Assembly (NCBI GenBank): GCA_001600175.1
Contig: BCJC01000003.1
Span: 744,001-808,000 of the forward strand
Source of the DNA: Erythrobasidium yunnanense
Lineage: Eukaryota; Basidiomycota; Cystobasidiomycetes; Erythrobasidiales; Erythrobasidiaceae
Length of the DNA stretch: 64,000 nt
Direction: 5' to 3'
The position numbers and the translations under genes were made by a program. Of the stretch, positions 46,586 through 57,230 are shown in pieces; position 1 is the stretch's first letter, and each line of letters starts with the position of its first letter. The notes under the pieces were generated by a model. That model saw only the letters and a program-made list of their open reading frames with translations. It did not search any database and was not told where the DNA came from.

Positions 46586-48022
46586 ATGGCAATGGAAAAG
46601 AAGGGTGTCCAAGGCTTCATGGTCGACTTCCTCATGGGAGGTGGGTAGCTGCAGTACAGTTTTGCATACTGTATACTGATGTATTATCACAGGTGTGTCG
46701 GCCGCCGTCGCAAAGACTGCCGCTGCTCCCATTGAGCGAATCAAGGTGCATAAAATCGGCTAAAAACTGTCAGAGAACGTGAAGCTGAGAGACACAGTAA
46801 CAGCTCCTCGTCCAAAACCAGGGTGAGATGATCAAGTCTGGTCGTCTCGCTACTCCCTACACCGGTATCGTCGACTGCGCTCGACGAACCTACGCCGACG
46901 AGGGAATGGTCTCTTGTGTGTAGAAGCTCTTTCCGGCTTGAAAGGCATTACTAATGAGTTGTTGCAGTCTGGAGAGGAAACACCGCCAACGTCATCCGAT
47001 ACTTCCCTACTCAGGCTCTCAACTTTGCCTTCAAGGACTACTTCAAGTGGGTCTCCGCTCAAGAAAGCTCTTTCAACGTAGAAAAGACTAATCTTCGCCG
47101 CGCAGGTCACTTTTCGGCTACAAGAAGGAGAGAGATGGATACTACTGGTGGCTAGCTGGTAACTTGGCCTCCGGTGGTATGGCTGGTGCCTCTTCCCTCC
47201 TCTTCGTCTACTCGCTCGACTATGCCCGTACCCGTCTCGCCAACGACAACAAGTCTGCCAAGAAGGGAGGCGGTGAGCGTCAATTCAACGGTCTGTTGGA
47301 CGTCTACAAGAAGACCCTCGCTTCCGATGGTATCGCTGGTCGTGAGTAATCCTTCGCCTTATCAGATTGCGAAATTTCGCCACCCCCTAAACTTTGTGCC
47401 TGCTTTTTCCAACAGTCTACCGTGGTTTCTTGCCTTCCGTCGTCGGTATCATCGTATACAGAGGTCTCTACTTCGGAATGTACGACTCGCTCAAGCCCGT
47501 CGTCCTCACTGGTAACCTCCAAGGATCCTTCCTCGCTTCCTTCCTCCTGGGTTGGGGTGTCACCACCGGTGCCGGTATCGCTTCTTACCCTCTGGATACC
47601 ATCAGACGAAGAATGATGATGACTTCCGGAGAGAAGGTGCGTCCTCTGAGCTTGAAGTCAATTCTCGTCTATCTTGTCTGACTTCTTTCTTCCTTCTCTT
47701 CCTTTGTAACAGGTTCACTACAAGGGAATGATTGACTGCGGTTCTCAGATTGTCAAGTCTGAAGGTGTCTCGTCGCTGTTCAAGGGAGTAAGTTGATCGC
47801 AGCTCTCCTCCATCATCTAGACCACGCTGACCTCTGGGAACTCAGGCTGGGGCCAATATTTTACGTGGTGTTGCTGGGGCTGGAGTCCTGTCGCTCTATG
47901 CAAGTTTTTCCAACCGCTATATGTCGTTTAGGACCTTGCTGACCTTCCTTTCTGACCCTCAATTACAGGACAAGATGCAGCAGATCCTCTTCGGAAAGGT
48001 CTACTCCGGTGGTTCCGGTTAA
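46586..48022 (+). CDS. AAC: Mitochondrial ADP/ATP carrier
   Basis: It exchanges cytosolic ADP for matrix ATP across the inner mitochondrial membrane. Nine exons: 46586-46640, 46693-46745, 46804-46915, 46968-47046, 47106-47341, 47416-47636, 47713-47787, 47846-47899 and 47969-48022 (312 residues). Three carrier repeats are present, with the signatures [21 protein letters not shown] and [18 protein letters not shown] is diagnostic for ADP/ATP carriers. [20 protein letters not shown] and [20 protein letters not shown] are near-invariant helices. Intron 8 (47900-47968) has a GC donor (GCAAGT), confirmed by the in-frame junction SLY/DKMQQ. The CT-rich upstream block fits strong expression. Confidence 0.97.
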
Positions 48023-48780
48023 GCGTGCAGATGCTTCTGTCAGGTTTTGGCGGCCAATCGAGCAGATGTGGCTCTGCCAGACTCGAAACCCCCCAAAACA
48101 AGGCCTGGATGTACCCTCGGGGGCCGCATCCGAGTTTTGCATCTTCATAAACCTCCACACAACCTTCCCTTACATATCTTACCTTTCTTTACACCTTCCT
48201 TCCCAGCGATATGGGCAAGATGGCTCGGGACCTTCTTCCGGCTGCCGAGCTCCGCTAAAACGCCCTACATACGCCTTTCTCACACTCTTACTACTTCTTT
48301 ACGATACTACCTTAGAGTTTTTGGTGTCTCATGCTTCTTTCCTTACGGGCAATACAAAAGACTGTCGTTTCCTCCTGGCCGCCTTGCTAAGCCCTAAATT
48401 GCTCATGCGCTGCTTCTTGCTAATCATGTCGACTATCAGAGAAGGTATGGCAGATATTGTCATGAGCTGGCGGCAGCCAGCTCAGATCTGGCCTTCGTAA
48501 ATCTACCGCAGAACCTACAAATGACTGGCATCTAGAGCTCCTGACTGCGATTTAAATTCGTGGCGATGCTTTGAGCGTGTACACAAGGGCGATCAGTCTT
48601 CCTACTTTGTAGCGCTTCTAGCGCGGTACAGAAACGGCCTTAAAACGGCCTCAAAACGCCCTTCGCACGCGCTGAGGCTGCTTTGATTCTGCTTCATACA
48701 AGGGAATGGAGCGATCGGATCATGGTGATCTGTCGTAACCTTCTCATCATCACACGAGTTCTAGATAGTCTACAAATAAT
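48023..48780. other. Convergent 3' flank between the ADP/ATP carrier and UTP4
   Basis: A 758-base region between two converging stops. It contains short direct repeats of the type AAACGGCCTTAAAACGGCCT followed by CAAAACGCCC around 48630-48665, with a related CTAAAACGCCC near 48255. No gene was recognised. Confidence 0.45.
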
Positions 48781-51700
48781 TTACAACGTTCCATACCTAC
48801 GCTCTGCAAATGCGGGTGCCATACCAGCCAACAGATCAAAGTACGGTCTCTCAACAAGGACCAACTCACCATCGCTCGCGAAATCGAAGAGAAGGATTGA
48901 TCCAAACTTGCGCGAGACGAAAGGAGCCACGTGTATCTCTGATTTTACGTTTGAATGCCTTATATCAATGGCAGGATCTTCTTCCTCTGCACTGTCTGCA
49001 AGCTTTCGCTTAGACCGTTGTTCAGCCATCGCAGTTGTGATTGCCAAGCCGTTCATTCGACCATTGATGTGCCAGCTTGGACCGTGGACCATGATTGTAT
49101 CAGTCTTGATAGCCTTAGGATCAAACGCAATGCCAGTGATAGGATCGCGCTCTTGCTTCATAGCGGTATTGAAGCCTTGTTGCAATTGGTAAGCCCAGTT
49201 CGGCACCGTGCGTGTATCGACGTCCAGAAAGGCTATTGTATTATCGACAGCTCCAATAGCGAGAAGAGAAGGATTGAGGGAACTGAAGGCGAGAGCAGCT
49301 GCTGGTGCAGGGAGAGAAGGTAGAGGAGAGTGATGTTGTAGGATATCCAGGTTGAAGACGTGCATCCGCCTAGATAGATCGGCTGTGACGAGCCATTGAC
49401 CATCTACACTCGTGGCACCGCATGCGATAGTAGGTATGCTCTTCTCTTCGGCTTGCTCCTCTTCTTCGTCACTTTCGCTATCGTCTTCTGACTCTTCGTC
49501 CTCTGACATAGTTTCACCGTTGGGCTGCTTGGCTGTCTTTTCCCCAGCTATTGCTCGTCCGCTCGACGACTTCCCACTGCGATGCTGCGAGAAGACTCTG
49601 AGGACGTTTGCAGGCTCGTCTTTCGATTCCGGCAGATCGATAACAGCGACTCTTGCTCCAATTGTAGCAATGATCAAGCGGCTTGAGTCAGGTGAGAAAT
49701 GTAGGACTGAAGCTCCTTCATCGTCCTTGAGCTGCGGATGCGAAGCCAGAGCATCTGATACAGCAGAGTTGCGGTAGGCTTTTAGCACTCCCTGTGACTA
49801 CAAAGCGCTAGCATAAGCCTTCTCAACCCATGGAAACTTGAGTAAGGGCCACTCACGCTCATCTTCAGCTTAAATGTCTTGACTTCGTAAAGGTCGGACA
49901 CCGCAAGCCAGAGTCCATCTGACGAGATAGCAGAAGCAGTGCAGGCAGTGCGAAGCTATAGTTCAATCATATTAGCCAGGCCAAGACAGACGCTACACCC
50001 TCGCTTACCTTAATCTCCATCTCAAGGATCGCTTCCTCTTTCCCAACTTTGTAGATATCCACTCCTCCCGGTCTTACTTTACTGACGAGTTTGGCTTCAG
50101 AAGCCAGGTTGACCGGTGCATTCCGTGCGGGAATATAGCTTGCTCGATTGAGGCTGCTTGAAGAAGGGTCCAGTAGGCGACTTTTGCTACCTGCCATTTG
50201 ACGAACAGCTTGGCCAGACTCTGCTGACATAGTATTATATACTACCGTGAAGTCCAAGCCGCCAGATACAAGTATAGGAAGTTGGCGTTTCTGTACCGCG
50301 ATGCCGGTGCTGGAAGATGGAATAGGGGTGATGTGCGAAATGAGGGAATAAGGAGGGGAGACGCAAAGTGCTCGCACGTCGTGCGAATGATATCGTTTGG
50401 AATTGGCGACTGTCCAGCGTGTCCTATCTCTGTTCCTGTTCTGCTTAGCGGTCGAGTCCTCGATGAGCGTACGCTGTACTTGTACGACATGCTGATCTAC
50501 TCCCGAAGAGAAGATCGTCTTTCCATCTGATCCAACTGTTAAGGCCAGAACATCCGCTCGATGTGGCTTGATATTCTGTATCTGCGTATGTGTTTTGCTG
50601 TCCCAGAAGGCGACTATGCCTAGTGAGTCTCCAGAAACGATACTCCCATCTTGAAGCACCGCAACTGCCCATACTAGCGTCTGTTCACCTTCGATCTTAT
50701 CTGTAGTCATCTTGGCTCTGCACATCCCTGATCTTGCATCCCACACTCTGACGGACGAGTCTGCACACCCCGTAACGAGGACGACGTCCTCGAAATCGAC
50801 AGCTCGCATCTTGCCGTTTGCAGCGGGGACTGGTTCTGTTGGTGCGGCGGCTGTATCGGCTTTCCGAAGCTTCTTTGGCAGACTCAGAGGGCTGCCTTTG
50901 ATTTGCATAGGTCCCCAGGCGATGCTTAATATACGTGTCTTGACCGAAGAAAGCTTGCGAATGTGCTCGAATTCACCGTCCCATAGCGAGGCTATTCGGA
51001 CTGAGCCGTCGTCGCAGCCCAGCGCCAGTAATGTATTTTGAGGATTGGTAGCCATTGACCATATAGCTCCACCTTGCGAAGATAGTGTTCTCTGTAAGAA
51101 CAGCTTTCAGGATGACATTGCAATTCTAGCAAGTAAGGCGGTCGCACCTTGACGTGGCCTAGTCCTTGACCCCATTCCCACTCCCATACATCACTTCCAC
51201 CACCTGCAGAGAAGAGGCGAGGTCTTGCGACTGCAAGCTTTTCGAGCTCACGTGCCTGCTCTTGCTCGTCGAAGAGGTCGAGGTCTGACTCTGAGAGTAG
51301 TGTTTGATGCGTGAACACGAGGTGCTCTACGCGGGAAGGGTATGGAACAGCAAGGGTCTGCCATGACCGCAGTAAATCAGTTTTTTCATGCGACTTTTCG
51401 GTCTGTGTCGATATAATCCTACCTTTTCGAGCACCCATCTCCCAGAGTCTGCCTTTTTCGCAGCTGCGTTGTTGGCTTTGACGTAGTTCTTTGCTGGCTT
51501 CTGCGCCTCGTCTGCGAGCCATGTGTAGATTTCGATATGTCCATTCTGCCTTGCGATGGCCAGGACGCCTCTGGACGAGCTGGCGTAGGGATAGGCAGAA
51601 GTTGGGTTCCAAGTGATGGGAGTCACAGCGATGGCAGTCACAGCAGAAGGATTCCAGTCGACAAAGCGCACTCGATGAAGCAGCCGCGTTCTGGCGCTGC

Positions 51701-51791
51701 GTTCAGAATTCGAAGCTGAAGTGCCAGCAGCTGCGTTGTCGCCAGCAGAAGACGGGCCAGCGACGTCGTCTACATCCATCGTATCGTCCAT
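48781..51791 (-). CDS. UTP4: U3 snoRNP / t-UTP subunit Utp4 (cirhin), WD40 protein
   Basis: A component of the small-subunit processome needed for rDNA transcription and early 18S rRNA processing in the nucleolus. Exons, in transcript order, are 51791-51423, 51357-51148, 51091-50009, 49955-49857 and 49791-48781 (923 residues). WD40-type blades occur throughout: RFVDWNPSAVTAIAV, ALGCDDGSVRIASLWDG, LVTGCADSSVRVWDARSGMC, IVSGDSLGIVAFWDSKT and KTIFSSGVDQHVVQVQ. DVLALTV, followed by HSHDVRALCV, fits Utp4. The C-terminal end (ERPYFDLLAGMAPAFAERRY, then GTL) matches the conserved Utp4 tail. An acidic loop (MSEDEESEDDSESDEEEEQA) interrupts the second propeller. The gene shares a 226-base divergent promoter with the coiled-coil gene. 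Confidence 0.92.
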
Positions 51792-52017
51792 GTCGACAGC
51801 AGCGGGCGTTGTTGGTCAGAAATCCTGAGTGTTCAGAAGCAAGCAGGTCGCGGCCGTGAGTTCGCAGATCCAGAACCAGAAATAGGACGGCTGTATGCAT
51901 ACAGAACAGTAGATGTACAACGCTTCTATAGCGGCTAGAATGTAACAATCAGAAACGCACGCTGTCTTTGAGCGCGCTCTTTTGATCCTGAACAAACACC
52001 TGCTCGAATCGCAAGCC
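51792..52017. promoter_or_regulatory. Compact bidirectional promoter, UTP4 (-) and coiled-coil gene (+)
   Basis: Only 226 bases separate the two divergent starts, so both genes must share this control region. No specific motif was recognised. Confidence 0.55.
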
Positions 52018-55000
52018 ATGAGCGATGCTGGGGCTGATGTGAAGAGTCTGGACGCTGTGGAACATACTACAAAGGCGCAGAACGGCGAAAGCGCGATATT
52101 CCAAGCTGGAACTGAGGACCAAGCTCACCTGGAGCACGAGAATGAGCATGAGCTGGCAGCAGACGATAACGACCTACCCACCAATGGACATGCTCAGGAA
52201 ACGTCAGATTCAAGTACTGGTCTGGCGAACTGGTGCTCGTTTAGCTGGAACTAACGCCGTATTGCACAGGCCATACTGCTGTAGATGAAGATATCCAAGC
52301 TGCTTCCACAGAGGATATCACTACGAATACTGTCAAGGATGCGCAAGAGACGCCCAGCGACGGCAGTAAACCAGACGCATCAGCACTTCCGGCGCGTAAG
52401 GCACCTACCCCTAATGTTGCATCTTCGCAAAAGACAGCCTCAGCATCTTCAGCTTCTGCTCCTCCTACTCCCGCGAAAGGTGCGAAAGCATCAACCACGG
52501 GAGGACCAGCGCCTGGAGCAAGTACGGCAGCAGGCGCGAGCGCGAAACCACCTGTGCGGACGACTATACCACCTCGAACAGGCACATCTTCTGTCAGCGC
52601 AAGAGTAGGAGCCATCAATGCGTCCGCTGCGAACTCGGCAACGACTCGCCCGCTTGCAGCGCGTCCATCAGTCGGAGGTGCTCGTCCGCCTATTGCAGTC
52701 AGTGCAGCCGCTCGCACAGCTAAGCCAGCTGGGAGCGTAACATCTTCTACGACTACGGCTCCTCCTGCGATTGCCGCCAAGGCACGCGTTCCTGCCACGA
52801 CCGCACCTAGCAGACCTGCCGGATCTGTCAGACCGCCTTCTGTTTCTTCTTCAACGACCGTGAAGCCTGCTGCGACTGCTAGAGCAGCAGTATCTAGCTC
52901 AAGAACGCCCGCGACGTCAACCTCTATCGCCGCGCGGGGTCCAACTGCTAGAAATCCCTTGTCTGCTTCGACGGGCAGTACGAAGACAGCTAGTACAGCA
53001 CCGTCGCCTGCAGTAAGAGCTATCGGTGGTGCTGGTGCCGCCGCCAGACCCGGCGCAGCTTCCGAAGCGAATGCGAAGGTAAATACCTTATGCATCGACA
53101 ACAATCCGAATCGGTACTAAGCCCATGATATAGATCAAGGAGCTTGAAGGTGTTCTGGCTGACAAAGAAGTTGCTCTCGAGAATATGAAGACTCGCATTG
53201 GCGAACTTGAGGAAATACAATCGCATCATCAGATGGCCGTCAAGCAGCTAGAAGAGCTTCGAGAAGAGATCGAAATTGCGAAACAGGGTCGCGATACTGC
53301 GACGGACGAGCTGGATGTAGTCACGAAACAGCTGGCGGATATAAGCAGGAAATTGCATGAAGCGGAAGACGAGAAGGCCACTTCAAGCAAAAGAAACGAA
53401 GAGATGGCTTCAGCGGCCGAGAGCTTGCAAAAAGAACTAGAGAGTGCACATACGCAGCTCGCAGAAGCGCAGGGAGCGAGTGCGAAGGCGCAAGCCGAGC
53501 TGGCAGAGAAGCATGATTCTGCGCTGGCCCATCTGCGGACAGAAATGGACAGTGCTCATCAAGCGGCTTTGGACGACCTTCAGACTCAGCTAGAAGAAGC
53601 ACAAGCGCAAGTGAAGGAAGGACGGGCATCTTTAGAACAAGCTCATACAGAAGCGATCGCCGCTCTTAAAGCATCTCACGAAGAAACTCTAGCTTCCAGC
53701 CTACAAGAACACTCCAACAAGCTGTCAAAAGCACTGGCGGACGCTTCTACCAAAGAAAGCGAAGCGCTTGCTGAAGCACAGAAGAAGCACGATTCTTTGG
53801 TTGAGCAGTTAAAGCGGGAACAAGAGGAAAGTCGGAGAGAAGAGCTTGAAAGCATCGATAAAGAGTGGAAAGTATCGGCTTCGGCACAAGCTGAAGAAGC
53901 CAGAGAAGAGGCGAAGAAAGACTATACGAGCAAGATCGCATCCCTCGAGAAAGAGCTTTCGGATGCAAAACAGCAAGCCGAAAAGAAGCAGCAAGCACAC
54001 GCTCAGGAGCTTGATAGTTTGAAACAGCAGATTGAGGTGAGCTGCGACATGCTAGCAATCGCTTCCTTAGCTGACATGAGGAGTTAGTCTGACGGCCAGG
54101 ACCACCAACAGAAGACAGATACTCTCGCCAAGGAGCACGAAGGAAGGTTCAAGGGTGCCTACGAAGCAGCACGCAGAGATGCGGAGCAGGCCTTACATAA
54201 AGAATTGAAAAGCTTGCGGGAGCAATCGACAGCTAGTGTAGATCAAGTATGTACACATGTCCTCGCAAGTCAATTGACGGCTGATTTCGAATGTAGCTGC
54301 GAACAGCACACGAGGCTGAACTGACGAGCGCAAAGAATGCCCACGCAGCCGAGCTAGCGCAAGCCGCCTCAAAGCATACAAACGAGCTCAACTCGCTACG
54401 TATCGACAGCGAAGCTACTCGTGCTGACCTCAACAAGTCCAAAGCTCAAGAAGCTTCCATCTCTGCTGCCCTTAGGGCGAGTGAGGCCTCCCTGGAGGAA
54501 GCTCTCTCGCCGGCTGCCGCGGCTCAAGATGCTCTTCAGACTGCGAATGCTTCGCTCGCAGCTCAAGCAAGCGAAAGTAAAGACAACGATACGTCCGAGT
54601 TCCTGCATGCAGAGCTGGATCGGGCAATGGCGGAAGCCGAAGAGTCCAGAAGCAAGCTTGTCGAAGCGGAGTCTCGGCTCAAAGATACCTACAAACTACA
54701 TAATGAAGAGTTGGAGAAAGTCACCGAAGCTCGATTGACAGCAGAAGCTGAGTTGCGGAAGCAATTGAAAGAGGCTACTGCGTCTGCTCATGCAGAGATC
54801 GAGAAGACGCAGGCGGAGCTCAAGAAGGCGCAGGAGGGTACCCATGACACTCACAAGATGATGGAACAAGTAATAGAACCGCTCAAATCGCAGCTGGAAC
54901 GCGCTTCTGCAGAAATGCAGGCCGTGAAGGCTGATCAAGAGACTAAGCTGCAAGATCTGCATCACGCTCATAACAATACATTGAAGGACGCAGAGATGCG

Positions 55001-55073
55001 ATATGAAGAACAGATACGGCAATTGCAAGAAGCAAACATGAAGTTGCAGACGGAGCTGGCTTCCAGGCAGTGA
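52018..55073 (+). CDS. Long coiled-coil protein with Ala/Ser/Pro/Thr-rich N-terminal region
   Basis: There are five exons: 52018-52213, 52270-53078, 53134-54036, 54088-54246 and 54297-55073 (947 residues). Residues 1-65 are acidic. Residues about 90-335 are low-complexity Ala/Ser/Thr/Pro with scattered Arg (TRPLAARPSVGGARPPI). From about 336 to the end the chain is almost continuous coiled coil (KELEGVLADKEVALENMKTR, later QEANMKLQTELASRQ). A basic Pro/Ser region before a coiled coil is typical of cytoskeletal or septum-associated proteins (CLIP-170- or Tpm-like architecture), but no CAP-Gly or other defining domain is present and I cannot name an orthologue. An upstream in-frame ATG at 51982 is possible; 52018 (MSDAGAD) is preferred. 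Confidence 0.8.
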
Positions 55074-55397
55074 ATCAAGAGAGACGCGTAGTCGGGCAGC
55101 TTTAGTAGTAGTAGCACCAGCAAGTAGTCAGGTATACCTCTCCTTTTAGTCTCTGAATCGTAAAGCAATTTCGTCGGATTTGTCACACCGCCTGGATCCG
55201 GTTGAATCTTGAATCTTGAGAAAACGGCTTTCGCGAGTTCGCACCAAAAACATCAGTACGAATTGTTCCTCGAGCTCGACCACAATCCTTGAAGATACAT
55301 ATCATCTCTGATACGCAAGATCCCTGCTTTCTACACATCCAACAACCTGCCCCTATACCGCTTTCCCAAAGGCACGAGATTCTCTTGAGCAACAACA
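55074..55397. other. Intergenic region
   Basis: This is the 3' flank of the coiled-coil gene and the promoter and leader of YHM2. It is A/C-rich near the start codon. No gene was recognised. Confidence 0.45.
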
Positions 55398-57033
55398 ATG
55401 GCGCCCGCTATGGATGTGAGAGGGCCTGGAGGCAAGAAGCAGATCTCGTATAGCAATATTGCAGTCGGTGAGCTGGCCGCGAAAGCTGTGTGCGATCTCG
55501 CTCAACCAATTCTGACCGGGCCATTCGCGACTTTTAGGAGGTGGGACTACGAGAGTCTTACGCTAAATGTAGCATTACTAATGAGCTCTCATGCGCGTAT
55601 CAAGGTATCATGAAGTAGGTGTAGCGGTACTTGTTATCCTAAACCGTTTGCTGAGCCGGAAATGCAGCATGTTCGAAGTCACAACGCTAGGACAGCCGCT
55701 TGAGGTGAGCGCGCTCGCATAATACCAGACTAAGTGCGTATGCTGATAGTATTTGATATGCAGGTCCTGAAAACGCAGATGGCAGCCAACAGGTACGCCT
55801 TTCCTGCAGGCCTATCCGCTGCCAAGATTGACATGTCGAAACAGATCGCAAACGATGGCACAAGCAGCTGCGACTGTGTGGTCGCGTGGTGGACTAAGCG
55901 GAGGTGCGACTGCTTTCTCAAGATATGAAGCTTGGGTGCTGCTAAAGCTATCTTTTATGTTGCAACAGTGTATCAAGGTCTCATTCCTTGGTGAGGTACG
56001 ACGATACGATAAAGTGGTCATTGTTGACATCCTGTGATGCAGGGCCTGGATCGAAGCATCCACGAAAGGAGCCGTTCTTCTCTTCTGTGCTGCCGAGATT
56101 GAGAATCGAGGTATAGATGCCGGTCTTAGTCCAGGTACTGCAGGGCTGCTAGGTGGAATGGGTGGAGGTATCGCACAAGCATACGCAACTATGGGTTTCT
56201 GCACGAGTGAGTAGCGGAGTTTGGATCTGGTCGCATAGACTGACATGCGGGTATCCAGCTATGAAAACCGCCGAGATTACAAGGCACAAGGCAGTTGTAT
56301 CTGGTGCAGAGAAGCCTCCGTCAACTTGGAAAGGTGAGTCTGTTTGCAATGAAGCTTTTGGTGACTTCGCGCTGAACGGCATTGTGCAATCAGTCTTCGG
56401 TGTAAGCAACTTGCTTTCAGTGCTATGATGTGTAGCTACATACTAATCATATTCTCCCTGCCAGGACATCTACAAGCGCGAGGGTATCAAGGGCATCAAC
56501 AAGGGTGTCAACGCTGTTGCGTAAGTTTAGCAAGCGTATAGATGAAGCAAAACTAACATTCTAAGTAAAGACTACGACAAATGACCAACTGGGGATCTCG
56601 CATAGGTATCGCACGCTTAGCAGAGCAAGGCATCCGACGAGCAAGAGGCGTTGGCGAGAAAGACAAGCTTGGTGCACTAGACAAGATCGCAGCATCTACT
56701 GTCGGAGGTGCTCTAGGAACATGGAACCAGCCTATCGAGGTCGTGCGAGTGGAGATGCAGTCTATGGCCAAGCAGACGTCTGCCAACAGGCCTGCCAAGT
56801 TGACTGTCTTCAACACGCTCGCGTACGTATACAAGGAGGGTGGTATCAAGGCTCTATACCGTGGTGTGACACCGCGAATCGGTCTTGGCATCTGGCAAAC
56901 AGTAAGTCTTGCTCAGGATTTCGTGGCAGCTCAGACTAAGTTTGTCAAATGTTTTCCCCAGGTCTGCATGGTGTCCTTCGCAGACTACGTTAGAGCATGG
57001 GTCGGAAGCTCTCCTCCACCTCAGAAAGTGTAA
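55398..57033 (+). CDS. YHM2: Mitochondrial citrate/2-oxoglutarate carrier, Yhm2 type
   Basis: This inner-membrane carrier exports citrate in exchange for oxoglutarate, supporting cytosolic NADPH; yeast Yhm2 was also reported to bind mitochondrial DNA. Twelve exons: 55398-55467, 55605-55614, 55668-55704, 55764-55792, 55845-55903, 55969-55990, 56043-56206, 56259-56333, 56394-56401, 56465-56520, 56571-56901 and 56962-57033 (310 residues). The junctions rebuild the family sequence: [84 protein letters not shown] and [17 protein letters not shown]. Exons of 10 and 8 bases are required. Exon 2 is the least certain, since the resulting GIMNMF is one residue shorter than in yeast. Confidence 0.93.
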
Positions 57034-57230
57034 GGGTACCTCCAGGTTGCTCGGGCTGCTATATCGCCGCAAAAGTCAAAAGCCTTGGGGCGCCGCAGAT
57101 ATCTTCAGTCCTATTCACCCGCTAGACATAGACATGGTGGTTCCTTCGTTTCCGCAGTTATGGGTTGTAAAAGCCTGCAATGTCAGTGCATGTGCATCTT
57201 CACCTCTTGCCAGATTGTCAACATGAAGAG

